DNA of 13,717 bases from an uncultured Clostridia bacterium (GCA_947627125.1 CANQUY010000038.1:1-13717); one strand, 5' to 3'; shown: positions 1-7,761, counted from the first letter of the stretch. The notes: generated by a model not told the origin, from the sequence alone. Translations and numbers: made by a program.

Positions 1-2
1 CG

Positions 3-452
3 GAGATCGCCGAGGCCGAAAAGGAAACGTATGCCCGTGCCAAGCTCATTACGGAGGGGAAAGCCGCGACGGCGAGGCTCGACGGCCAAAAGATCGTCTT
101 GGCTGAAAAGCGCCGCGTCATCGACGGCGTCTATCTCCGTGCGCTCGCGGCTCTCTGCTGTCTTGGCGAGCACGACAGCGTTCTTCTCGCAGAGAAACTC
201 CTCAAGGAGAACGCCGAGGAGGGGGACGAGATCGTCTTTTCGGAGAACTTTTCCTATGCGGACGAAGTTGCCGCTCTCCCCGTCGTGCGGGAGAGAAAGC
301 TCACCCTCAGTGAGGAAAGAGCGAAACTCTCGGGCGGGTTCATTCTGCGCGGAAAGACGTCGGATAAGGACGTTTCCTATGCAGCGATCCTTGCGGCGGA
401 CAGAGAGGAACACCAAGCGGAAATCGCCCGCGCGGTCTTTGGAAACGCATAA
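3..452 (+). CDS. atpE: V/A-type ATPase subunit E, 3' part (start lies before the window)
   Basis: Subunit E (NtpE) forms, with its partner subunit, the peripheral stalk that holds the catalytic head of the V/A ATPase against rotation. The reading frame is already open at base 3 and runs 149 residues to TAA at 450-452; the first ATG inside it (base 99) is internal. The visible part begins with a charged, helix-forming stretch (EIAEAEKETYARAKL, then EGKAATARLDGQ), typical of the long coiled N-terminal half. A mixed alpha/beta C-terminal domain follows, ending at LSGGFILRGKTSDKDVSYAA, which matches the 'GG.i' region near the C-terminus of this family. Full-length family members are usually about 190-200 residues, so roughly 45 residues are missing. 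The call rests on these motifs and on position directly before atpC. The gene for its stalk partner is expected upstream. Confidence 0.85.
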   Translation, partial: EIAEAEKETYARAKLITEGKAATARLDGQKIVLAEKRRVIDGVYLRALAALCCLGEHDSVLLAEKLLKENAEEGDEIVFSENFSYADEVAALPVVRERKLTLSEERAKLSGGFILRGKTSDKDVSYAAILAADREEHQAEIARAVFGNA

Positions 453-453
453 A

Positions 454-1368
454 ATGACATTCGACACCAACTTTACAAACGGCGTCATTGCCGTCAAAGA
501 AAAGACGCTCTTGGGCGAAAAACTTCTCCGCTTTCCCGAACAGACGGCGGGGGAGGTCTTGCGCGCCCTCTCGGAGAGCGGATTCGGCGGCGGCGAGAGC
601 GATCCCGAGGCGATCTTTGCCCACGAGGAGGGGGTTCTCGATGATTTCATCCGCACCTACGCTCCCGGTGAGGCGGAGAAAAGCTATTTCCTCTTGCCGC
701 GCGACTTTCACAATCTGAAAGCGCTCTACAAGGCGGAAAAGCTCGGCATCGGGGCGGACGGCATGCTCGCCCCCGAGGGAATGTATTCGATCGCGGAGCT
801 CAAAGAGATGCTCGAGGAGGGGAAGCCTCCCGTTCCCGAGATCGCGGAGGAAGCAACGGGAGCTGAGATCGGCGCCGCGTTCGACAGGGCGGAATTTCAA
901 CAACTCTTCCGCGTCTGCATACTGCGCCCCGTCTTAAAAAAACTTCTCATTGCCCGCGCCGACATGACGAATCTTCTCACCGCGTTCCGTGCGGAAACGG
1001 AAGAGGAGGCAAGGGCCCTCTTTGTGGACGGCGGAAAGCTGAAGGAAAAAGATTTCGCCCTCATCTTCTCGGAGGATCCCGAAGAGAGGGAACATGCGCT
1101 CATGAAATCGCCCTATCGCGCATTCTATACGGAATGCCTCGCGGCGAAGGAGAAAAACATTCCCTTTACCGAGGCGGAGCGCATGAAGGAGGAGGCCGAG
1201 ATCGCCTATTTCTTTGACAGACGCTTTGCGCTCTCGGGCAAAGAGCCGTTTTTGTACTATGTGTTCCGCCGCAGGGCGGAGATACGCAACGTCCGCACCA
1301 TTCTCATCTGTCTGAATGCGGGCGTGAACGAAAGGGAGATACGGCGGCGGCTCGTCGGGGTGAAGTGA
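454..1368 (+). CDS. atpC: V/A-type ATPase subunit C
   Basis: Subunit C (NtpC, homologous to eukaryotic subunit d) is the funnel-shaped collar that couples the central stalk to the membrane rotor ring. The protein is 304 residues, almost entirely helical and charged, starting MTFDTNFTNGVIAVKEKTLL. The motif SYFLLPRDFHNLKALYKAEK (about residues 70-90) is the family's 'D.HNlK.llKa' signature, and a similar paired repeat occurs in the C-terminal half (EPFLYYVFRRRAEIRNVRTI). The frame stays open upstream to base 31, but that part overlaps atpE in another frame and is low-complexity Arg/Ser sequence. I therefore start at ATG 454, one base after the atpE stop, which implies translational coupling; no strong SD is visible. 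The stop overlaps the atpF start. Confidence 0.9.
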   Translation: MTFDTNFTNGVIAVKEKTLLGEKLLRFPEQTAGEVLRALSESGFGGGESDPEAIFAHEEGVLDDFIRTYAPGEAEKSYFLLPRDFHNLKALYKAEKLGIGADGMLAPEGMYSIAELKEMLEEGKPPVPEIAEEATGAEIGAAFDRAEFQQLFRVCILRPVLKKLLIARADMTNLLTAFRAETEEEARALFVDGGKLKEKDFALIFSEDPEEREHALMKSPYRAFYTECLAAKEKNIPFTEAERMKEEAEIAYFFDRRFALSGKEPFLYYVFRRRAEIRNVRTILICLNAGVNEREIRRRLVGVK

Positions 1369-1682
1369 TGCAGGGAAAAATGGCGATCGTAGGGAATGCC
1401 GCGACCATCACGGTATTCAAGGCGGCGGGCGTGGACGCGTTTCCCGTCACCGATGAAAAGAGCGCGCGGGAAACGCTCAGAAGGGTTGCCCGCGACTATT
1501 CCGTCATCTTTCTGACGGAGGACTATGCAGTTAAACTCAAGGACTTTTTAAAGCGTTTCGACGAGGAGGCCTATCCCGTCGTCCTTCCGATCCCCTCGGG
1601 GGAAGATACGGGCTACGGAAAGGAATTCCTGAAGAGCGCCATGGAGAGAGCCTTGGGCGTAGATATTCTATTCAACGATTGA
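1368..1682 (+). CDS. atpF: V/A-type ATPase subunit F
   Basis: Subunit F (NtpG) is a small Rossmann-like protein bound to subunit D in the rotating central stalk. The protein has 104 residues from ATG 1368. It opens with MQGKMAIVGNAATITVFKAAG followed by VDAFPV, the typical 'iaviGd.d.v.gFka.Gv..fpv' start of the family, and ends with GYGKEFLKSAMERALGVDIL, the usual C-terminal helix. The start codon overlaps the atpC stop as TGATG (1366-1370), a coupling junction, with a GGGGTG run just upstream as a possible SD. A GTG at 1365 would add one residue and is less likely. Twenty-five bases separate it from atpA. Confidence 0.9.
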   Translation: MQGKMAIVGNAATITVFKAAGVDAFPVTDEKSARETLRRVARDYSVIFLTEDYAVKLKDFLKRFDEEAYPVVLPIPSGEDTGYGKEFLKSAMERALGVDILFND

Positions 1683-1707
1683 GGGCAGAAACCCCATCGG
1701 AGGCAAT

Positions 1708-3471
1708 ATGGCAGGAAAAACAGTAAAAGTATCCGGACCGCTGATCGTGGCGGAGAATATGGCGGACTGCAAGATGTATGACGTCGTGCAGGTTTCCGAC
1801 TTAAAGCTCATCGGCGAGATCATAGAATTGAGGGGGGACAAGGCCTCCATACAGGTCTATGAGGAAACGTCCGGCCTCGGCGTGGGCGAAGACGTCCTCT
1901 CGACGGGGGAACCGCTCTCCGCGGAACTCGCCCCGGGGCTCATCACGGGCATTTTCGACGGCATCCAGCGTCCCTTGACGACGCTGTACTTCAAATACGG
2001 CAACCGCATTTCGCGCGGCGTTTCGGTGAATAAGCTCGACCGCGAGAAGAAGTGGCATTTCACTCCCAAGGCCAAGGCGGGAGATGAGGTGCAGGCGGGC
2101 GACATTCTCGGCGTCGTGCAGGAAACGGAGATCGTCGAGCACCGCATCATGGTCCCCTACGGCAAAGCGGGCGTTATCGCCGATATCGCGGAGGGGGACT
2201 TCACGATCGAGGAAACGATCGCCCATATCAAGACAAAAGAGGGGACGGTCCCCGTCTGCATGCTCCAAAAGTGGCCCGTGCGGAAGGGTAGACCGTACAG
2301 GGAAAAACTTACCCCCGATCAGCCCATGATCACGGGACAGCGGGTGATCGATACCCTCTTTCCCATCGCCCGCGGCGGCGTGGCGGCGGTCCCCGGGCCC
2401 TTCGGCAGCGGCAAAACAGTCGTCCAGCACCAGCTTGCCAAGTGGGCGGATGCCGACATCATCGTCTATATCGGCTGCGGCGAACGCGGCAACGAGATGA
2501 CGGACGTCCTCAACGAGTTCCCCGCTCTCAAGGACCCCAAGACGGGGGAACCTCTGATGAAGAGGACTGTGCTCATCGCAAATACCTCCGATATGCCTGT
2601 CGCCGCCCGTGAAGCCTCCATCTACACGGGGATCACGATCGCCGAGTACTTCCGCGACATGGGCTACAACGTCGCCATCATGGCCGATTCGACGTCCCGC
2701 TGGGCGGAAGCCCTCCGCGAGATGAGCGGCCGCCTTGAGGAGATGCCGGGCGACGAGGGCTATCCTGCCTATCTTGCGAGCCGCCTTGCAGAGTTCTACG
2801 AACGCGCGGGGATCGTCAAGCTGTTGGGGCAGGAGGAGCGCGTCGGTTCGGTCACGGCCATCGGAGCCGTTTCTCCTCCCGGGGGAGATCTTTCCGAACC
2901 CGTTTCGCAGGCGACCCTCCGCATCGTCAAGGTGTTCTGGGGGCTCTCGGCATCGCTTGCCTATAAGCGGCATTTCCCCGCCATCGATTGGCTCGTCAGC
3001 TACTCGCTGTATGCGGACAAGATGAAGCCTTGGTATGACGAAAACGTCGGCAAGGGCTTCCTCAAATACAGGCAGTTTGTCATGACGACGCTGCAGGAGG
3101 AGGCCGCCCTCGATGAGATCGTCCGCCTTGTCGGCATAGACGCGCTCTCCTCGAAGGACCGCCTCATCATGGAGACGGCCAAGATGATCCGCGAGGACTA
3201 TCTGCACCAAAACGCTTTCCACGAGGTCGATACCTTCACTTCCATGCACAAACAGCTTTTAATGCTCCTGCTCATCTATGAATTCTACACGCTCTCTTCG
3301 GAGGCCGTACAGAACTATGTGGAACTCAACGACATTTTAAATCTTCCCTTTATGGAGAAGATCGGCCGCGCCAAGTACATTCCCGAGGACAGCCTCGCAG
3401 AATTCGACGGGATCATCGGCGAGATGAGTTCGGAGATCAAGGCGCTTTCACAGGGAGGGGAAGATGTTTAA
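1708..3471 (+). CDS. atpA: V/A-type ATPase catalytic subunit A
   Basis: Catalytic subunit of the V1 head: hydrolyses or makes ATP (EC 7.1.2.2 or 7.2.2.1, depending on the ion moved). The protein has 587 residues, the normal length. It has an N-terminal beta-barrel (about 1-70), the 'non-homologous' insert typical of A subunits (about 110-185, with the stretch HRIMVPYGKAG), and a Walker A loop GPFGSGKT at residues 230-237. The catalytic GER lies inside GCGERGNEMTDV (256-267), a Walker B strand in NVAIMADSTSRWAEALRE (321-338), and the nucleotide-site loop SPPGGDLSEPV (389-399). A helical C-terminal domain follows. The start ATG has GGAGG five bases upstream. The last 8 bases overlap atpB. H+ versus Na+ specificity cannot be read from this subunit. 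Confidence 0.97.
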   Translation: MAGKTVKVSGPLIVAENMADCKMYDVVQVSDLKLIGEIIELRGDKASIQVYEETSGLGVGEDVLSTGEPLSAELAPGLITGIFDGIQRPLTTLYFKYGNRISRGVSVNKLDREKKWHFTPKAKAGDEVQAGDILGVVQETEIVEHRIMVPYGKAGVIADIAEGDFTIEETIAHIKTKEGTVPVCMLQKWPVRKGRPYREKLTPDQPMITGQRVIDTLFPIARGGVAAVPGPFGSGKTVVQHQLAKWADADIIVYIGCGERGNEMTDVLNEFPALKDPKTGEPLMKRTVLIANTSDMPVAAREASIYTGITIAEYFRDMGYNVAIMADSTSRWAEALREMSGRLEEMPGDEGYPAYLASRLAEFYERAGIVKLLGQEERVGSVTAIGAVSPPGGDLSEPVSQATLRIVKVFWGLSASLAYKRHFPAIDWLVSYSLYADKMKPWYDENVGKGFLKYRQFVMTTLQEEAALDEIVRLVGIDALSSKDRLIMETAKMIREDYLHQNAFHEVDTFTSMHKQLLMLLLIYEFYTLSSEAVQNYVELNDILNLPFMEKIGRAKYIPEDSLAEFDGIIGEMSSEIKALSQGGEDV

Positions 3472-4834
3472 GGAATATAAGACGATCCGTGAGGTCGTCG
3501 GCCCCCTGATGCTCGTGGAGGGCGTCGAGGGCGTCAAATACAACGAACTTGTCGATATCCTCTGCGAAAACGGGGAGATCCGCCGCGGCAAAGTCCTCGA
3601 GGTCAACCGCGACAAGGCGGTGGTCCAGCTCTTTGAGAATTCGCAGGGATTGCAGATCTCCAAGGCCAAGGCCCGCTTTTTGGGCCATGCCCAACAGCTC
3701 GCCGTTTCCAAAGATATGTTGGGGCGCGTCTTTGACGGCATGGGCAACCCCCGCGACGGCGGCGCTCCCGTCATTCCCGAGAAGATGCTCGACATCAACG
3801 GAGAACCCATCAATCCCGCCGCGCGCGACTATCCCAATGAATTCATTCAGACGGGTGTTTCCGCCATCGACGGGCTCAATACCCTCGTCAGAGGGCAAAA
3901 ACTTCCCGTGTTCTCAATGAGCGGCCTTCCGCATGCCGAACTCGCCGCCCAGATCGCAAGACAGGCCAAAGTGAGGGGATCGGACAGCAATTTCGCCGTC
4001 GTGTTCGCCGCCATCGGCATCACGTTTGAAGAAGCGCAGTACTTTGTGGAAGATTTCAAGCGCACGGGCGCGATCGAGAGGACGGTGCTTTTCACGAATC
4101 TCGCGAACGACCCCGCCGTCGAGCGTATCGCAACGCCCCGTATCGCCCTCACCTGCGCGGAATATCTCGCCTTTACCTGCGAAATGCACGTCCTTGTCAT
4201 CATGACGGACATCACCAACTATGCGGAGGCCCTCAGAGAAGTTTCCGCCGCAAGACGCGAGATCCCCGGCCGCCGCGGCTATCCCGGCTATCTCTATACC
4301 GACCTTGCAACGCTCTACGAGAGGGCGGGGCGCATCCGCGGCTGCAAGGGCTCCATCACCCAGATCCCCATCCTGACCATGCCCGAGGACGATAAGACGC
4401 ACCCCATTCCCGACCTCACGGGCTATATCACAGAGGGGCAGATCATTCTCTCCCGCGACCTCTACAAGAAGGGGCTGAATCCGCCCATCGACGTCCTACC
4501 GTCCCTTTCCCGTCTTAAGGATAAGGGCATTGGCAGGGACAAGACGAGAGAGGACCATGCGGACACGATGAACCAGCTCTTTGCGGCGTATGCGCGCGGC
4601 AAGGAGAGCAAGGAACTTTCGGCCATCTTGGGCGAGGCGGCCCTTTCGGACGTCGATAAACTGTATGCGAAGTTCGCGGACGCCTTTGAGAAGGAATATA
4701 TCAACCAAGGCTTTGAAGCGGACAGGAGCATTGAAGAAACCCTCGATCTGGGCTGGAAGCTTTTAAAGATCCTTCCGAAGTCCGAACTCAAGCGCATCCG
4801 CGAGGAATATATCGAAAAGTACATGAAGGAGTAA
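3464..4834 (+). CDS. atpB: V/A-type ATPase regulatory subunit B
   Basis: Non-catalytic nucleotide-site subunit that alternates with subunit A in the A3B3 head. The protein has 456 residues, normal for the family. The N-terminal barrel begins MFKEYKTIREVVGPLMLVEG. The position of the P-loop holds SGLPHAEL (153-160) with no GKT, which is the normal degenerate loop of B subunits and not a defect. NYAEALREVSAARREIPGRR and GYPGYLYTDLATLYERAGR are strongly conserved, and PSLSRL follows near residue 346. The start ATG has GGGAGGGG just upstream and overlaps the atpA end by 8 bases. The usual next gene, atpD, comes only after a 242-base gap occupied by a repeat element. Confidence 0.97.
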   Translation: MFKEYKTIREVVGPLMLVEGVEGVKYNELVDILCENGEIRRGKVLEVNRDKAVVQLFENSQGLQISKAKARFLGHAQQLAVSKDMLGRVFDGMGNPRDGGAPVIPEKMLDINGEPINPAARDYPNEFIQTGVSAIDGLNTLVRGQKLPVFSMSGLPHAELAAQIARQAKVRGSDSNFAVVFAAIGITFEEAQYFVEDFKRTGAIERTVLFTNLANDPAVERIATPRIALTCAEYLAFTCEMHVLVIMTDITNYAEALREVSAARREIPGRRGYPGYLYTDLATLYERAGRIRGCKGSITQIPILTMPEDDKTHPIPDLTGYITEGQIILSRDLYKKGLNPPIDVLPSLSRLKDKGIGRDKTREDHADTMNQLFAAYARGKESKELSAILGEAALSDVDKLYAKFADAFEKEYINQGFEADRSIEETLDLGWKLLKILPKSELKRIREEYIEKYMKE

Positions 4835-4849
4835 GGGGGGATGTCCCGC

Positions 4850-4872
4850 TCATTCTGAGGGAGTGAAACGAC
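4850..4872 (+). repeat. Truncated unit of the TCATTCTGAG repeat family
   Basis: TCATTCTGAG at 4850-4859 followed by GGAGTGAAACGAC matches the start of the complete unit at 13103 (TCATTCTGAG, then GGAGCGCAAGCGAC). It lacks the CGAAGAATC end and runs instead into the fold-back element that starts at 4887, as if interrupted by it. It begins 15 bases after the atpB stop. Confidence 0.6.
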
Positions 4873-4886
4873 GGCCTATAGCGGCG

Positions 4887-5017
4887 TCATGCTGAGAAGG
4901 GGAGTTGTACGAAGTTTACGGGGGCTTACACGAAGCATCTCGCCGCACTGTCTACGGCCCCGCGAGATTCTTCGGGTTAATTTCCGTTCTCTCGTCTTTC
5001 TCCCGTTCTCAGAATGA
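4887..5017. repeat. Fold-back repeat element, copy 1, between atpB and atpD
   Basis: This 131-base element consists of two imperfect inverted arms of about 57 bases around a short centre. The left arm starts TCATGCTGAGAA and ends CGAAGCATCTCGC; the right arm, read on the minus strand, starts TCATTCTGAGAA and ends CGAAGAATCTCGC. The same arrangement recurs at 5864-5999, and a single arm recurs at 13013-13068. No ORF of its own is credible. It looks like a miniature mobile element or REP/BIME-like repeat. In the ATPase transcript it could fold into a long hairpin between the head genes and atpD. Confidence 0.75.
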
Positions 5018-5076
5018 CGCGGGGGCGTTTGACTCACTTTCTGTTCTACCTCAATTTTAAATTTATCGACAAGACC

Positions 5077-5697
5077 ATGGCAAGACTGAATGTAAATCCC
5101 ACAAGAATGGAGCTCAAGAAGCTCAAAGCGCGCCTTTCAACGGCCACCCGTGGGCATAAACTGCTCAAGGATAAGTCGGATGAGATGGTCCGCCGCTTTA
5201 CCGTGCTCTTAAAGGAGGACAAACGCCTCCGTGAAGAGGTGGAGGAGGGGCTCTCCTCCGCCCTTCGGCAGTTCGCCGTTGCGGGGGCCCTGACCCCCGC
5301 CTATGTGCAGGAAACAGCCTTTTCCATGCCCACCGTCGCGCTTCAGACGGAGTGCGAAACGCAGAGCATCATGGGCGTGGACGTTCCCAAGATCAAGCTG
5401 TCCGAAAGTACGGAGGGCTCCCGTCTGCCGTATGCCTATTCGGAGATCACGAGCGAGGCAGACGGCTCCGTTGAGATGGTTTCCGCGCTTCTCCCCAAAC
5501 TCATCCGTCTTGCGGAGGTCGAAAAGGCGGTGCGGCTCCTTGCAGACGAGATCGAGCGCAACAAGCGGCGCGTCAACGCCCTCGAGTATATCATGATCCC
5601 GCAGCTTGAGGAAACGATCAAGTACATTCGGGACAAACTCGACGAGAACGAGCGCGCCTCGATCGTCCGACTGATGAAGGTAAAATCCGTCAAATAA
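5077..5697 (+). CDS. atpD: V/A-type ATPase subunit D
   Basis: Subunit D is the long coiled-coil shaft of the central stalk, turning inside the A3B3 head. From ATG 5077 the protein has 206 residues, the usual size. It begins MARLNVNPTRMELKKLKARL and continues with GHKLLKDKSDEMVRRF, the classic N-terminal helix of the family. The C-terminal helix (ALEYIMIPQLEETIKYIRDK) carries the conserved 'NALE.i.iP.l..Ti.yI...L.E.er' pattern. The frame is open back to 5014, but that extension (MTRGRLTHFLFYLNFKF) is partly encoded by the repeat element and is not family-like. Oddly, no clear SD precedes 5077; the leader is AT-rich. A terminator follows 8 bases after the stop. Confidence 0.93.
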   Translation: MARLNVNPTRMELKKLKARLSTATRGHKLLKDKSDEMVRRFTVLLKEDKRLREEVEEGLSSALRQFAVAGALTPAYVQETAFSMPTVALQTECETQSIMGVDVPKIKLSESTEGSRLPYAYSEITSEADGSVEMVSALLPKLIRLAEVEKAVRLLADEIERNKRRVNALEYIMIPQLEETIKYIRDKLDENERASIVRLMKVKSVK

Positions 5698-5704
5698 CCA
5701 TCAC

Positions 5705-5724
5705 GCCCCCTCGGGGGCCTTTTT
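5705..5724 (+). terminator. Rho-independent terminator of the ATPase operon
   Basis: GCCCC-CTCG-GGGGC hairpin (5705-5718) followed by CCTTTTT-type sequence, beginning 8 bases after the atpD stop. This is the expected 3' end of the ATPase transcript. Confidence 0.8.
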
Positions 5725-5734
5725 CATGTCCGCG

Positions 5735-5863
5735 CGTCATGCTGAGAAGGGGAACCCGAACGCAGTCATGCCTGCGGCGTCATGCTGAGAATGGGAGCCA
5801 GAGCGCAGTCGCCCGCGGCGTCATGCTGAGAAGGGGAACCCGAACGCAGTCATGCCTGCGGCG
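5735..5863 (+). repeat. Tandem array of short repeat units (A-B-A) in front of the second fold-back element
   Basis: Units start with CGTCATGCTGAGAA at 5735, 5778 and 5819, spaced 43 and 41 bases, and the full element starts 43 bases further on at 5862. The first and third units are identical over 43 bases. The second is a variant (GGGAGCCAGAGCGCAG in place of GGGAACCCGAACGCAG). The identity continues 20 bases into the following unit, so an A-B block of about 84 bases appears duplicated. No protein is implied, although the strand stays open by chance. Confidence 0.8.
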
Positions 5864-5999
5864 TCATGCTGAGAATGGGAGTTGTACGAAGTTTACGGGG
5901 GCTTATCCGAAGCATCTCGCCGCATTTTTTACAGATTTCCGCCGCGAGATTCTTCGGGTTAGTGTCCGTCCTTTCGTCCTTTTCACGTTCTCAGAATGA
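5864..5999. repeat. Fold-back repeat element, copy 2
   Basis: This 136-base homologue of the element at 4887-5017 has left arm TCATGCTGAGAA ... CGAAGCATCTCGC and right arm (minus strand) TCATTCTGAGAA ... CGAAGAATCTCGC, with a different centre (ATTTTTTACAGATTTCC). The left arms of the two copies share long identical stretches, including GTTGTACGAAGTTTACGGGG. The 5698-6164 gap otherwise holds the ATPase terminator, the A-B-A array and the promoter of the next gene. Confidence 0.75.
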
Positions 6000-6081
6000 C
6001 GCGGCGGGAAACACTACGGAGAGCGGTTATATTGACGGAGCCCTCCCAATCACGCCATCATTTCCCCACAATTCTAAGGTT

Positions 6082-6113
6082 TGTAGACAAATTCTGACAG
6101 AAAAAGGTCTACA
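6082..6113. promoter_or_regulatory. Inverted repeat upstream of the regulator gene, possible operator
   Basis: TGTAGAC (6082-6088) and its exact complement GTCTACA (6107-6113) lie 18 bases apart, just upstream of the -35 of the regulator gene. A dyad in this place next to a DNA-binding protein gene suggests an autoregulatory site. Nothing in the sequence proves which protein binds it. Confidence 0.4.
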
Positions 6114-6117
6114 TAGA

Positions 6118-6146
6118 TTGGCATTCGCCGCGGAAAGTAGTAGAAT
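6118..6146 (+). promoter_or_regulatory. Sigma-A type promoter of the membrane-anchored regulator
   Basis: TTGGCA (6118-6123) and TAGAAT (6141-6146) with a 17-base spacer, 18 bases before the ATG and in front of the SD AAAGGAGG. Confidence 0.65.
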
Positions 6147-6164
6147 ATTCTCAAAGGAGGCGCT

Positions 6165-7652
6165 ATGAAACGGACGATCGGAGAATTTCTCGCCATTCAA
6201 CGCAAGGCAAAAGGGCTGACGCAACAGGAAGTTGCCGATATGCTCGGCATATCCAATAAGACGCTCTCTTCGTGGGAGTCGGGGCGTTCCTATCCCGATA
6301 TACTGACCCTGCCCGCCCTTGCCGAGATCTACGGCGTGACGGCAGATGAGATCTTGAACGGAGAACGTTCGACGGCGGATAGGGGGGCGGACGAGATCAG
6401 CGAAAGGTCGCAGAGGAAACTGCTCAAGAATGCGGCGAACAGGTATTCCGTCAAGTGCACGACGTTGGCGGGAGTGGGCATCGGGGGCATCGGGCTCTAT
6501 GTACTTGCGCTTGTGTTAGCGCTGTTTTTGGGATCGGCCGCATCATGGCTCATTCTCCTGTTTGCCATTCTCTCCGTGCTGTCAGAGTTGACGGTAGTCA
6601 TTCTCTTTGTCGTGTTCGAGAAGTCGGCATTATTGGCAGAAGAGGAAACGTCGAGATATTCGCTCACGATCAAGCGCATGACATACAAAGCCGCTTTCAA
6701 GATCGTATGCGTCGCCTGCGCGTTCATTGTTTGCTCGTTCTGCCTCTTTCAACTGAGAATGGGCGGAAGCATGACGTCGGCAGCGATGGTAGCGATTCTC
6801 TTTGGGATCATGCTGGCCGTTTTGGGGCTTCTCATTTTGTTCATTGTATGGCTCTCGGGGCGGGGCAGGGAATTTTATACAACCGAGGAAGCTGCCGCAT
6901 CTTCCCGCAACAAAAAACTTGCGGTAAAACTCCTTTCGATCGGCGGGGCGATCGTGATCGTTTTGGCGATAACGGCTTCCGTGCTTTCATCCATAAATTT
7001 CACACATACCGAAAAACAGATCGATTGCGCCGAAAAGAATGAGTTTACCCGCGCGCTGCAGACCATAGAGATCAGCAAAAACGACGTCGCAAGCTATGGG
7101 ATCTCATTTGAAGGCGACGGCAATACTTGCGAATATTTTGTGGATATCCAAGCCGCGCTTTCGAGGCCGATCGACCTGAGCCTCGGCGAAAAGAGGGGCC
7201 ATATCTATCATATCGAGGGGAATCTGTATTTTCGGTATACGATCGACTATGATAGCAATAGCCGTTGCTATGTTTTGTATAGTCCCGATTTGACGGGGCA
7301 GCTTGAAGGGTACATTCTTTACGGAACTATACTATTTCATGAGAAAGCTCAATTCATGCAGCAATACCCGTCCCCGACCGCCGAAGATCTCCTCTTGGGG
7401 ATGGAACATGACGAAGTTTTCTTTCTGCTCAATCATAATGTCACGGTGGTAGATCCTTCCGCTCCCGACGGCTTCGTGAACCATCATTTCATTTCCGAAT
7501 ATTCTATCGATTTATCCGATGATCGCTATGTACTTATCCTTCGGGAAACGCAAAATTACCCGTATATCTCAATGATCGGAGCGGGAGGGGGAATTGTCAC
7601 AATTATCATTTGCCTCAGTATCTACGCCAAGAAACGCACCGTGATTTTATGA
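6165..7652 (+). CDS. Membrane-anchored XRE-family transcriptional regulator with extracytoplasmic domain
   Basis: The protein has 495 residues. Residues 1-66 form a Cro/C1-type helix-turn-helix: IGEFLAIQRKAKGLTQQEVA, then MLGISNKTLSSWESGRSYPD and LPALAEIYGVTADEIL. About five hydrophobic segments follow (roughly 101-121, 126-151, 176-197, 205-230, 256-276). A hydrophilic region of about 190 residues, rich in aromatic and acidic residues (to about 468), is closed by a last membrane span and the short basic tail AKKRTVIL. With the DNA-binding domain in the cytoplasm, the 190-residue region would face outside, suggesting a one-component sensor. ATG 6165 has a strong SD (AAAGGAGG) at good spacing and its own promoter. 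The middle and C-terminal part is AT-richer than the ATPase genes. Target genes and ligand are unknown. Confidence 0.8.
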   Translation: MKRTIGEFLAIQRKAKGLTQQEVADMLGISNKTLSSWESGRSYPDILTLPALAEIYGVTADEILNGERSTADRGADEISERSQRKLLKNAANRYSVKCTTLAGVGIGGIGLYVLALVLALFLGSAASWLILLFAILSVLSELTVVILFVVFEKSALLAEEETSRYSLTIKRMTYKAAFKIVCVACAFIVCSFCLFQLRMGGSMTSAAMVAILFGIMLAVLGLLILFIVWLSGRGREFYTTEEAAASSRNKKLAVKLLSIGGAIVIVLAITASVLSSINFTHTEKQIDCAEKNEFTRALQTIEISKNDVASYGISFEGDGNTCEYFVDIQAALSRPIDLSLGEKRGHIYHIEGNLYFRYTIDYDSNSRCYVLYSPDLTGQLEGYILYGTILFHEKAQFMQQYPSPTAEDLLLGMEHDEVFFLLNHNVTVVDPSAPDGFVNHHFISEYSIDLSDDRYVLILRETQNYPYISMIGAGGGIVTIIICLSIYAKKRTVIL

Positions 7653-7725
7653 CGCGAATATAAATTATAAAAATAACTAAATTAAAATGCATTCTCCATA
7701 GCGAACAAAGTATCCCTTCTTAAAG

Positions 7726-7761
7726 AAAGAGAGCTAAACCATATAAGGTTGAGCTCTCTTT
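7726..7761. terminator. Hairpin terminator between convergent genes
   Basis: AAAGAGAGCT (7726-7735) pairs with AGCTCTCTTT (7752-7761), and AACC pairs with GGTT inside it around a 6-base loop. It lies 74 bases after the regulator stop and also in the path of the minus-strand gene that ends at 7873, whose side has the better T-rich tail (CTTTCTTTAAG), so it may serve both. Confidence 0.65.

Noticed and set aside
31..453. Upstream extension of the atpC frame to an ATG at base 31
   Set aside because: It overlaps atpE in another frame and reads as low-complexity Arg/Ser sequence; the family N-terminus begins at 454.
1801..3249. Long 482-codon open frame on the minus strand inside atpA
   Set aside because: Antisense shadow of a GC-rich, highly conserved gene; the product is His/Arg/Asp-rich, with no SD and no family-like motif.
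3914..3943. Missing Walker A lysine in atpB as a sign of inactivation
   Set aside because: SGLPHAEL in place of a P-loop is normal for the non-catalytic B subunit.
5735..5880. CRISPR-like spacing of repeats (43, 41, 43 bases)
   Set aside because: The whole unit repeats, without unique spacers between short constant repeats; two units are identical throughout, and no cas genes are near.
5739..6168. Open frames through the tandem array and fold-back element
   Set aside because: They translate the repeat itself (MLRRGTRTQSCLRRHAENGS repeated) and have no SD.
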